Under the pieces are notes generated by a model, which searched no databases, had not been told where the DNA came from, and saw only the letters and a list, made by a program, of their open reading frames with translations. Below, piece after piece: positions 20,207 through 28,351 of a stretch of 29,239 nucleotides of DNA. The stretch covers positions 1-29,239 of IMG/VR virus record IMGVR_UViG_3300031758_000414. One strand, written 5' to 3'. This stretch comes from a virus. Numbering within the stretch: position 1 is the first letter of the stretch; each line of letters begins with the position of its first letter. The position numbers and the translations under genes were made by a program.

Positions 20207-20783
20207 GACCGCTCTTCAATTCAATCAATAATCTCTCAATATCACCAAGCAATGACGATGTCGACATATTAACGGACACTTCATTAAAAATCCCCTCGAT
20301 TGAAAATCCCTTAACCGCTCCGCTCTTGACGTCTTCCCATATACCATCGTCATCGACTTTCATTCCGACCATCCATGTGCCGACAGGCAAATCGAATCCG
20401 AGTGCGGTTGATTTGTCGACCGATGATTCAACTATCCATGACTCGACAAGCGTGCAACCAGTTACCGCGAATTGATGCTCAAGTGTCGCACTATGTTGCA
20501 AGTTTTTCTTGAGGTACATATGAGCACACTTTTGAATTGTCTCTTTGTCAAAAGTGATATAGTATTCATTGCCCTCACCATCTATTCTCAAGATATGCTT
20601 GTCAGGAATCAATGAGGCACCATACAACATCCGTCGTTCCTCATTAACCGCTTGCAATTTGTGTTCGGATAGATGAACCCACGTCTCTTCAATCGCGGGG
20701 AATTCGACAAGCGAAATCGCTGTGATTCCAAGTTTGCCGTCAGCGTCGATGACGCATTTAACTACTCGTTTTTTTTCAATCAT
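20196..20783 (-). CDS. Prohead protease, XkdF-like (195 aa)
   Basis: The opening VVKCVIDADGKLGITAISLV leads to EFPAIEETWVHLS. GASLIPDKHILRIDGEGNEY, YYITFDKETIQKCAHMYLKK and LQHSATLEHQ follow (likely catalytic His103). Then come VESWIVESSVDKSTALGFDL, GTWMVGMKV and VKSGAVKGFSIEGIF (likely Ser161). This is the XkdF-like serine protease family that processes scaffold and capsid during head maturation. All family blocks are present in order. It lies between the tape measure and scaffold genes and ends inside a terminator hairpin. Confidence 0.88.
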   Translation of the reverse strand: MIEKKRVVKCVIDADGKLGITAISLVEFPAIEETWVHLSEHKLQAVNEERRMLYGASLIPDKHILRIDGEGNEYYITFDKETIQKCAHMYLKKNLQHSATLEHQFAVTGCTLVESWIVESSVDKSTALGFDLPVGTWMVGMKVDDDGIWEDVKSGAVKGFSIEGIFNEVSVNMSTSSLLGDIERLLIELKSGQEA

Positions 20784-20795
20784 ATCATTTGTTTT

Positions 20796-22802
20796 TTATC
20801 CAAGTCTTGCTAGGTCGGCCACCTTATCGCGTGCCTCAATTCCACTTGCCACGTCACCCGCGATGACATATGCCTCGATTGGTTGACTTGGCCGATTATT
20901 TAAAAAGTCAAAGTTCAAAGCATTGAATGACGGTGCGCCAGTGCCTGCCGACCCCCCATCACCGCCACCGCTAATTGATGGGGTTGTTGATGTCGGAGGT
21001 GTTGACGATTCAAATTTGCTAGATGCAATTTTTGCGATGTTAGTTGCGCTAGTAATGGCTGCAAAAGCGAGTGATGCGATACCCGCGGGGTTCGGTATCG
21101 GGCCGATTGCAACAGGCGATTGAGCGAGTGAAGCCGTTATCGCTTTGCCCGCATCAATAATCGCCCCACCGAGTTGCAACTTTTTATTAAATTCAAACTG
21201 TTTGCGTGCGAGTGCCTCCTCCTCCTTACTGCCTTTTTTAACCTTTGACATCTTATTCGCGAACGCGATATCGGCAAGACCCTGCAAAGCACTGACCCCT
21301 TGTTGAGCGAGGTCGAGATTCGCTTGAAAAGTCTCAAGATTAAGTTGACGAATCTTCTCTTGCTTCTCACGTTCAAGTTCGGTGATTTTTTCAGCGTCAC
21401 CGAATGCGAGTCGTTCCTTTTCGGCGTACTCAAGTTCAAGCAATGCTCTTCGCTCATCGAATCCAATGAGGTCGTTTTGAGCACGCAATACATTCAACTC
21501 ATTAGTGCGAGAAAGTTCGGCGTCGCTCAAGGCGGTTGCGTTTGATGCAAGTGCTTGGTCGAGTTCTTGTTTCTTGGTGTTGTACGCTATTTCGGCGTCG
21601 AGTCGTGCTTGCGTTCCTTGGTTGTACTTGTCGATTTCGGATTGTAATCGCTCAAGTTGAATCACCTTCTCTTGCTCCAATACCTCGCGTTGAGCGTTCA
21701 ATCGTTCGATGTCGTTTTTAATCGCATCGGCGGTAAACTTGGCGTTTGATATATTGAGTTCGGCAACACTAGTCGCTTGTGCTTTGAGCAATTCATTGTA
21801 CTCGCGAGTCAATGCCATTGCATTCATTTGTTGCTCGCTCATCAACCCCGCTATTTTTGCACGAACACCGTCAGCGTTTGCAAGTGCCTGAGTCAATGCA
21901 ACCTGATTCTCGATTGTTTGCGAGTGTTGATAGGTCGCTTGTGCCGAGGCCACTTGTGCCTGTGCTGACGCTAGTTCGGCAACCTCTTGTTTTTTGAGTA
22001 CCTCAAGCAAATCATCGTTCGACTTTATTCGGTCACTAATTGCACGAGTCTCATCATCTCTTTGCTGACGTAACAACTCCGCTTGTCGGTCGAATTGCTC
22101 GGCTAGACGTGCCTGTTGAGCAGCCGCTAATTTCGCGTTGTTTTGTAGTTGCACGAGGGCGACATTTGCCTCATATGTCTTGGTCGTATACTCAACAAAA
22201 GCATCGATTCCCTCGCTTACCGCATCGCTTACCTTGTCGACAGTGTCATCAACGCCAGTCAACACATCGATTGATTCCTTGCCTGCATTTTTGAACGACT
22301 CAAGTGCGCCCGCAAAATCACCCGAAAATATATTTTTCACACCCTCGGCGATAAATCCAAGAGTGTCAATGAATGAATTGAATCGTTCAATGAGGTTCTC
22401 AACTATCGCGTCGCCAAAATCTTTGAGTGATTGTACTGGGTCTTCAAATATCGCCTTGAACCATTCCACTACCGCCCCGCCATTGTCTATGATATAACCG
22501 AATGCGTCGCGTATCATATCGGCAAACGTGCCAAGTGTTGCCGTGATGGTATCTAGTACTTTTTGATTTGACGAGATGACATCTTTGAGGAATGCAAAAG
22601 CGGCCACAAGCAACCCGATGCCCGATGCTTTTATCGCGGTGCCCATCGCCTTGAATCCTGTCGCACTTTTATCGGCTGACTTTTTTATGTCACCTGCGGT
22701 CTTTTCGGTTTTTTCAAGACCATCATTAACCTTATTGATTGACGTGACCGCACCAGTACTGTCAATGGTGAGTTGTATTGTGTATTGCTTATTGTCGGCC
22801 AT
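20796..22802 (-). CDS. Tail tape measure protein (668 aa)
   Basis: The protein is long and mostly helical: an N-terminal KVNDGLEKTEKTAGDIKKSA, a hydrophobic stretch (ASGIGLLVAAFAFLKDVISS, about 53-72), Ala/Gln/Glu-rich coiled coils through the middle and a second hydrophobic region (ASLAFAAITSATNIAKIASS, near 590). A Gly/Ser-rich region and the ending AYVIAGDVASGIEARDKVAD follow. This matches Bacteroidota phage tape measures. These span the tail lumen and fix its length; at about 0.15 nm per residue it predicts a tail near 100 nm. Sitting directly before the prohead protease is unusual. The start overlaps the preceding small gene (TAATG). Confidence 0.85.
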   Translation of the reverse strand: MADNKQYTIQLTIDSTGAVTSINKVNDGLEKTEKTAGDIKKSADKSATGFKAMGTAIKASGIGLLVAAFAFLKDVISSNQKVLDTITATLGTFADMIRDAFGYIIDNGGAVVEWFKAIFEDPVQSLKDFGDAIVENLIERFNSFIDTLGFIAEGVKNIFSGDFAGALESFKNAGKESIDVLTGVDDTVDKVSDAVSEGIDAFVEYTTKTYEANVALVQLQNNAKLAAAQQARLAEQFDRQAELLRQQRDDETRAISDRIKSNDDLLEVLKKQEVAELASAQAQVASAQATYQHSQTIENQVALTQALANADGVRAKIAGLMSEQQMNAMALTREYNELLKAQATSVAELNISNAKFTADAIKNDIERLNAQREVLEQEKVIQLERLQSEIDKYNQGTQARLDAEIAYNTKKQELDQALASNATALSDAELSRTNELNVLRAQNDLIGFDERRALLELEYAEKERLAFGDAEKITELEREKQEKIRQLNLETFQANLDLAQQGVSALQGLADIAFANKMSKVKKGSKEEEALARKQFEFNKKLQLGGAIIDAGKAITASLAQSPVAIGPIPNPAGIASLAFAAITSATNIAKIASSKFESSTPPTSTTPSISGGGDGGSAGTGAPSFNALNFDFLNNRPSQPIEAYVIAGDVASGIEARDKVADLARLG

Positions 22803-22975
22803 TAGAACGCTAGATAAATGAACAATTTGACAAATAGGTATAGCATCGCAATACCTGTCGAATAACGAACGGATTTATACATCACTTTTCGCCAACCAAC
22901 AAGGCGACGACTCTTTTGTTTGGTGCGCAATCCAACCTTGAGGAATGCTAGTGATGGGGTGATATAGTTTTGCAT
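22802..22975 (-). CDS. Small basic membrane protein between tail genes (57 aa)
   Basis: The ATG at 22975 overlaps the stop of the large tail gene (TAATG), and its TAA overlaps the tape measure start (TAATG). It encodes MQNYITPSLAFLKVGLRTKQ, a basic stretch KSRRLVGWRKVMYKSVRY and a C-terminal hydrophobic helix (IAMLYLFVKLFIYLAF). The double coupling makes it a good gene despite its size. It could be a tape-measure partner or a membrane-active protein. The family is not recognised. Confidence 0.65.
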   Translation of the reverse strand: MQNYITPSLAFLKVGLRTKQKSRRLVGWRKVMYKSVRYSTGIAMLYLFVKLFIYLAF

Positions 22976-25900
22976 TATGCCGTTTTGCTTTGTTGATATT
23001 GAATTGAACCGATAAAAAAGAACGCCTCAGGATAAGTCCCTCCCGTCGTTGTAATCATAATGCGATGCTCGTCGGTGTTGGTCGTTGTATCAATTGACAA
23101 CGCGAAAGTGTATGCCCCGATTGAACCGATTGTGTTGAGTGTGGTGATTGCACTGGCGTAAGCAATGCCTCCAATCTTCTCAAGAGTAAAGTGATGGAGC
23201 GATGTCTCACTTGTTCCCGCTACATCTTTAATCGTCAGGTTGAATAAGCAACTCCAAAGGGTTTCGTCAGGCAATTCAATGCGTTGATTTGAAACACCCT
23301 CAACGAACAACTCCCAACTTTGACCCGATGCCGTTACGGTCGGATATCGATGCAAGGCGAATTGACCGAATTGCGCCCAACCATACTCGGTGGCCGATGG
23401 GTTACCCGCACGATACCCACCGCCGACGTGCAACCCTGCCAAGTTGATATACACATTCTTGCCGAGTAGGTTGCTACCATTGGCGTATTTTGTCAACGTC
23501 AAATCTTGACCCACCGCAAGAGTGTTGCCATTGTTCGGGTTGATTTGTATCTTGGTGCCATTAACAACCGAACTAGGCAATGTTATTTCGGTTGAGGTTA
23601 TTGGATTACTATTTTGAATCAATGAATTTCGGAATTGACCTCCATTATTGAACGCCCAACAAACGCCATTGAGTTCGTCCCAATAGTACCCATATCGCGA
23701 ACAACAATCTTCAGTCGGCTCAACAGGGTCACCATCGGCATTTTCAAAGTTGACCTCACCATTGGTCGAGACGGTGACTGGTGTCGATGAGCAATCGTTC
23801 ACATAATCAACGAACTTAATCAGTTTGACTTTTGTGCTTTCGGACAATCCGACTTTGTAGTCACTAATTTCAAGAATCCTCCAATAAGAATCTTGAATCC
23901 ATATCTTGTCGGCAAATGAAAATGTCAATATATCATTGAGGTCAAGCGCAAAAAACGCCTCCATAATTCGACCATATGGCGAATACAAGTCGTTCATATA
24001 ATCGCGCCAATACAAATTGAATAAATTGTTTACTGGGTTGCCTTGGATTGTCGATGAATGGGGTGGGATTTCAGGTGCCCAATTCAAATCAAAATCGGAT
24101 ACATTAGGATAAGTGTTGCTATAATGATTCAAAACAGGTACATTGGTCGATGTTGTTGCGCTACCACTGACCTCATTAAATAGATTGATGCTGATTTGCC
24201 CTGCGTTAAATAAGACCCTTGGACCGGGGGCAACATATTCAAGCGAATCATTGTAAAAGCATGGAATCGGTGTCCCATAGTTTGGAATTAATGCCGATGG
24301 TGTGCTTCGCGTCACAAGTTGAATTTGTTGATTCCCCTTTGCAAAATCGCTAGGCGGTGTTGATGGGTTGACTGTGTACCCCTCAACCTGATAGTCACCA
24401 TATACGCGATTCAAGTTTTTATAGACCTTGGAATATGCGTCCTCACCCGCCGAATAAGTGAATTGGAATTTCGCCTTTTGAATGTCGACTGTGCTAGTGA
24501 TTGAGATGTCTTTTGAGATATCGAGTTTATCCGTCCAATCAATTGCATCGCCAGTACCCAAGTAGTTGTTTTGCGGTATGATTGCGATTTGATTCGGCAC
24601 GATGCGACTTGGAACGATTGCACAATTGTGCATTTTAATGATATCGTTGACCAAATCAATTTGACGCATATCGGGTGCGTTTTGTTTGTAGTCAATCGTT
24701 TGACCAATGGTCACATCAACGGCGTTGAGTTCGATGTATGATGACGTGAACGACCCTGTTCCAAAAACGCCATACACATCGACAACTCCATATTCAAACA
24801 AATCAACAGGCGTCCAAGAGTTTGCCTGACTTCCCACGGCGATTGCCTGATTGCTTTGAAATTCAAAAAATACCTCGTCACCAAAATCTAGGTCAAGGGT
24901 GAAAGTTTGGTCAAATGTGCCGATTGATGTAATTGCCCCACTTTGTGTCAAGGCAAAGTTGCTATATATATTGTCGACTACTGACCCATTCTTAAATACC
25001 TTGAGGCGCATTACTATATAGTTCGTCGGATAAACCCAAACAGTGGCAAAGTTTTGAAATACATGAAAAGTAAAAGTGCCAGTTGCCGAGGCCGTATATA
25101 CACCTGTCACAGGGTCAAAGTCGTTGTTGTTGTCAAACATCTCAGTCATATTCACATAACTTGAGTTATCATTGAACCCATCATCTATCGCAAACGATGT
25201 TGTTGGATATGCCCGAAAAAAATACTGATTGCTTCCACCCTGATTGATGAGTTGAGGAGTATTAGTGAATGGCATCCAATAGTCTTCAATGATGTTCTCA
25301 AGCGATGTAGCGACTAACTCGAATCCCGCTTCAGCGATGATATTCTTGAGTAAAAACCACCAACTAACGGCAGGCGTCAGGTCGGCAGGATATACTGGGT
25401 TGCTTGCGTTCCTTATTGGGCGCGAATCCGCCTCAACTCCATTGCTCCATAGTTGCGCCCTATCACATAGCGTCCATATTCGGTCAGCGTTTTCAGTCGT
25501 TACATTCGCATAATTAACGACCTCATTCAAGTCATTAAGGGCAACGATATCACTCAACTTTTTTTCACCAATTGCACGAAACAAGTCAGGCGTCTCGGCA
25601 TAAAATGCGACCTGCAAATCGACGTGCCTATCGAGTTGCTTGAACACTTTCATCAAACGCAAGTGACCTCGAATGATGGGCAAGGTATTCACTAGAATCT
25701 CGGCGGGAATCTTTGTGTTGAATAGTGTGTCGGTTGTATCAGCACTTAAATAGTTGACGTTAGCAATTGCCCCGAACACTTGTTGATTGCGCTCAGTCAA
25801 TGGGATGCGGAACTCTCGCGAATAACTACCCACCGCCTTGAATTCGCTGATGTCATTGAATGACCAGTTTTGCGATATTGACTCATTCTCATATAGGTCG

Positions 25901-26238
25901 ACATAAAATTGCTCATTGTTGCCAAGCGTGAACGTGAATGAGTCAGCACCTGTGATTGAGAATGGTATTGATGGGACATATTCAAGGGTGCCTGAATAAG
26001 GAACTAGCGAACAACTTAATGACCCACCAACGATTTGAACAGTGTCAAGGAATACGCCGTTGTCATATACATCAACGAACCCTTGCTCATCAATCAATTG
26101 TTGATAGACCGAACAGGGCAACATACCTACCAACTCGCTTACATACATTTTTTGTAGCGTTTCATTGAGCGAATACATCACGCTCGTATATGTCGTTGAG
26201 TCGTTCTTGACGACGACAAGTTGTACCTCGTTTATCAT
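22975..26238 (-). CDS. Large tail-tip/baseplate-like structural protein (1087 aa)
   Basis: The N-terminal 250 residues contain SFTFTLGNNEQFYVDLYENE, NWSFNDISEFKAVGSYSREF, RIPLTERNQQVFGAIANVNY and LPIIRGHLRLMKVFKQLDRH. I recognise these from a widespread large structural protein of Bacteroidota phages next to the tape measure, probably part of the tail tip. Middle parts are beta-rich, with DVTIGQTIDYKQNAPDMRQI and ISDYKVGLSESTKVKLIKFV. The C-terminal 200 residues contain beta-rich repeats resembling a receptor-binding or carbohydrate-binding domain. No enzyme motif is visible. It overlaps both neighbours. Confidence 0.75.
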   Translation of the reverse strand: MINEVQLVVVKNDSTTYTSVMYSLNETLQKMYVSELVGMLPCSVYQQLIDEQGFVDVYDNGVFLDTVQIVGGSLSCSLVPYSGTLEYVPSIPFSITGADSFTFTLGNNEQFYVDLYENESISQNWSFNDISEFKAVGSYSREFRIPLTERNQQVFGAIANVNYLSADTTDTLFNTKIPAEILVNTLPIIRGHLRLMKVFKQLDRHVDLQVAFYAETPDLFRAIGEKKLSDIVALNDLNEVVNYANVTTENADRIWTLCDRAQLWSNGVEADSRPIRNASNPVYPADLTPAVSWWFLLKNIIAEAGFELVATSLENIIEDYWMPFTNTPQLINQGGSNQYFFRAYPTTSFAIDDGFNDNSSYVNMTEMFDNNNDFDPVTGVYTASATGTFTFHVFQNFATVWVYPTNYIVMRLKVFKNGSVVDNIYSNFALTQSGAITSIGTFDQTFTLDLDFGDEVFFEFQSNQAIAVGSQANSWTPVDLFEYGVVDVYGVFGTGSFTSSYIELNAVDVTIGQTIDYKQNAPDMRQIDLVNDIIKMHNCAIVPSRIVPNQIAIIPQNNYLGTGDAIDWTDKLDISKDISITSTVDIQKAKFQFTYSAGEDAYSKVYKNLNRVYGDYQVEGYTVNPSTPPSDFAKGNQQIQLVTRSTPSALIPNYGTPIPCFYNDSLEYVAPGPRVLFNAGQISINLFNEVSGSATTSTNVPVLNHYSNTYPNVSDFDLNWAPEIPPHSSTIQGNPVNNLFNLYWRDYMNDLYSPYGRIMEAFFALDLNDILTFSFADKIWIQDSYWRILEISDYKVGLSESTKVKLIKFVDYVNDCSSTPVTVSTNGEVNFENADGDPVEPTEDCCSRYGYYWDELNGVCWAFNNGGQFRNSLIQNSNPITSTEITLPSSVVNGTKIQINPNNGNTLAVGQDLTLTKYANGSNLLGKNVYINLAGLHVGGGYRAGNPSATEYGWAQFGQFALHRYPTVTASGQSWELFVEGVSNQRIELPDETLWSCLFNLTIKDVAGTSETSLHHFTLEKIGGIAYASAITTLNTIGSIGAYTFALSIDTTTNTDEHRIMITTTGGTYPEAFFFIGSIQYQQSKTA

Positions 26239-27542
26239 AACCAGTAGTCTTGGGATAGGGTGACAGTGAGAGTCACGTTGTACTTTTTACCGCTTCGCTC
26301 TTTTTTCTCGTTGAATGATGTGTCATTGATTGACACTGGTGTTGCCGTTCCGTCGGCGTTGATGATTTGAACCTGATTCGAGAAGAGTAGATTCTTTAAA
26401 AAAACAAACTCACCCTCTTGCACCCAATCGCTTGTGATGGTCAGGTTGCGAGTCACAATGTTCTCTCGGTCATGGAGTTGCCTGTCGGCGGGTCGGAATA
26501 CCTCAGTTGAGTTGCGATATAATACTCGGCGGTATTGCTTACGCTCGATTTGATTATTGTATTCGTTTTTCTTTATGAAATTGAAATAGTCCCAACCGCC
26601 TCGCGAGTTTACCCAACCGAGTCGGACGTTGTCAAAACGACAATCGTGTTGACCCCATATCTCGGCATTATAGAAACAATATCGAATAGACGAAAGATTG
26701 CCCCCGCTATCTAGCAACTGAATTGTGTAATACCGCCAATTGGTAGTATTTGATGGTTTGCTTGACAATGCGGGTTCATCGTTTAAGTTTTGAGGGTAAC
26801 AAGGAACGTGAACAATACCATCAATCTCACCTGTGTCAACAGTGTACGAGTATGTCGCTCCTGTCTCATTATACATTATATATCTAGCACGATATGAGGG
26901 CGAATTGAGGGTATATCGATTTGTCGGTGTTATGGACAAAAGACCATAGTCAGAACTCAAAACAGGAATATATACGGCGTCAACACCGCTAATTGGGAAC
27001 GAGTATGATTTCCACCAATCGTGAGTATTTGCAATTCTATCGGTCAACACTTGAGCGGTCGTTGTCCCCATTGCAAACGACCAAGGTTCATCAGTCGAGT
27101 CTACGTTCGGCAAATATCCGAATGATGGTTGTAATGACGCATTGAACACAACAAGGTTCACATCTTCTCGCGCCGATTCATTCTCGGTCATTGTCGGTGC
27201 TCCGCCTACTGGCGTAACCAACCACCACTCTTGCAATTGAACATCATACTCCTCATATGCCTTGCCTAGGGGTTCGATTTGATAACTGGTGAATGACGAC
27301 GAGTGCCAATTTGCAAGCGAGTCTTCATTGCGTAACTTGACGACGCTTTGCAAGTCAAACACGAGGTTGCCATCGATGTCAGGCGTGACCAAGAATTGCA
27401 AGACTTGACCTGTGCTATACGCTAACACCCTGACGCCATACTTGAATTGTGTGTTCGCCGTGTTATCCGATGTTGCGATGAACATCAGCCGTTGACCTCG
27501 CGGTGTGAACGAATAGGGTTGTGATGTGATAGTGATTGCCAT
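26235..27542 (-). CDS. Tail structural protein of Bacteroidota phage type (435 aa)
   Basis: It begins MAITITSQPYSFTPRGQRLM, and contains NLVFDLQSVVKLRN and a characteristic RLGWVNSRGGWDYFNFIKKN followed by IERKQYRRVLY. It ends NVTLTVTLSQDYWL. The WVNxxGGxDYxxF motif and partner gene order (directly before the 1087 aa gene) are familiar from flavobacterial phages. It is beta-rich, likely a distal tail or tail-tip component. The ATGA-type overlap with the next gene suggests fixed-ratio production. The role is inferred. Confidence 0.75.
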   Translation of the reverse strand: MAITITSQPYSFTPRGQRLMFIATSDNTANTQFKYGVRVLAYSTGQVLQFLVTPDIDGNLVFDLQSVVKLRNEDSLANWHSSSFTSYQIEPLGKAYEEYDVQLQEWWLVTPVGGAPTMTENESAREDVNLVVFNASLQPSFGYLPNVDSTDEPWSFAMGTTTAQVLTDRIANTHDWWKSYSFPISGVDAVYIPVLSSDYGLLSITPTNRYTLNSPSYRARYIMYNETGATYSYTVDTGEIDGIVHVPCYPQNLNDEPALSSKPSNTTNWRYYTIQLLDSGGNLSSIRYCFYNAEIWGQHDCRFDNVRLGWVNSRGGWDYFNFIKKNEYNNQIERKQYRRVLYRNSTEVFRPADRQLHDRENIVTRNLTITSDWVQEGEFVFLKNLLFSNQVQIINADGTATPVSINDTSFNEKKERSGKKYNVTLTVTLSQDYWL

Positions 27543-28090
27543 TATTTTATTCCTTTTGCCGTGTTAGTGCGGGCGTTTAATAACAAACGTTTTTCGAGTT
27601 CGTTTTTAAGCAAGTCAAAGAAATCATCGCCCCGCGAATCAATCTCTTCGACAATGGCCTCGTTGAAATAATTGATTCCCACGATACCCTTGCGACCGAT
27701 ACTTTGAGCGATGTTCCAAGATGCTGACCGCAAACGTGACTCGGTTGTCTTAATGAATTGACCTTGTTTATTGCGCAATCGTATCTTGCGAATTTTCAAC
27801 CAGTCGTATATCGCGTCCGATGGGGGTGCCTTACTATTCGGCTTGCGACCATACTCGATGATGTCGGCATATCGTTTAGTCAGGTTTGATTTCGTCGTGA
27901 AATCCATTGTGTACTTGTTGTTGCGAACTTTCAACTTATATGTCAGCGACTCCATTAGGTTGCTAGTGGCGACACGATTTCGACTCTTGCCTCGAATCGA
28001 ACGCATCACCTTGAGATTGCTCATCGCACGACGAACAACCGCCTCACCAAATACATTGAGTATGTCGATTGTGACCTCGTCTTTTGCCAT
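27542..28090 (-). CDS. HK97 gp10-like tail completion/neck protein (182 aa)
   Basis: It is a basic protein beginning MAKDEVTIDILNVFGEAVVR, with a central YADIIEYGRKPNSKAPPSDA and then IYDWLKIRK and LRSASWNIAQSIGRKGIVGI. The xEYGRxP...PxxAIxxWxxxK...A..IaxxIxxxGixg pattern is that of the HK97 gp10 / tail-completion family, which caps the tail and joins it to the neck. The C-terminal helix (EEIDSRGDDFFDLLKNELEK) also fits. It overlaps both neighbours by one base or more. Confidence 0.75.
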   Translation of the reverse strand: MAKDEVTIDILNVFGEAVVRRAMSNLKVMRSIRGKSRNRVATSNLMESLTYKLKVRNNKYTMDFTTKSNLTKRYADIIEYGRKPNSKAPPSDAIYDWLKIRKIRLRNKQGQFIKTTESRLRSASWNIAQSIGRKGIVGINYFNEAIVEEIDSRGDDFFDLLKNELEKRLLLNARTNTAKGIK

Positions 28091-28350
28091 TACACGAGTA
28101 TGAGGTTAAGTTGTGTTGCGGTTATGGTGTACGCCTCGGCATTTGAGTCGCTATTCGCACCCCAATTAAGATAGTCATCGCCAGTGATTTGAACTTGTCC
28201 CTCGTATATGGTTACACCATCAATATCACATAGTGCGTATTGTAACGATGCGCGAGTTTCGAGGTCATCATAACTGATGTATAATTTAAGGCATACCGCA
28301 GTTTTGGTCATGCCGTCACTCCAAATGTCAAGAGGTTGTATATTTTTCAT
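28090..28350 (-). CDS. Small tail-associated protein (86 aa)
   Basis: It begins MKNIQPLDIWSDGMTKTAVC and contains LKLYISYDDLETRASLQYAL and GQVQITGDDYLNWGANSDSN, ending QLNLILV. Small proteins with a KLxIxYDxL...I.G.DYxNW pattern lie beside fibre genes in Bacteroidota phages and are probably a short structural piece. This is recalled, not demonstrated. It is one base from the fibre gene before it and overlaps the gp10-like gene after it. Confidence 0.65.
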   Translation of the reverse strand: MKNIQPLDIWSDGMTKTAVCLKLYISYDDLETRASLQYALCDIDGVTIYEGQVQITGDDYLNWGANSDSNAEAYTITATQLNLILV

Positions 28351-28351
28351 G

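Noticed and set aside
20923-22497. Several plus-strand open frames opposite the tape measure, capsid and portal genes
   Set aside because: They are antisense to well-supported structural genes, overlap each other, and have no motifs or coupling; they follow from the codon composition of the real genes.
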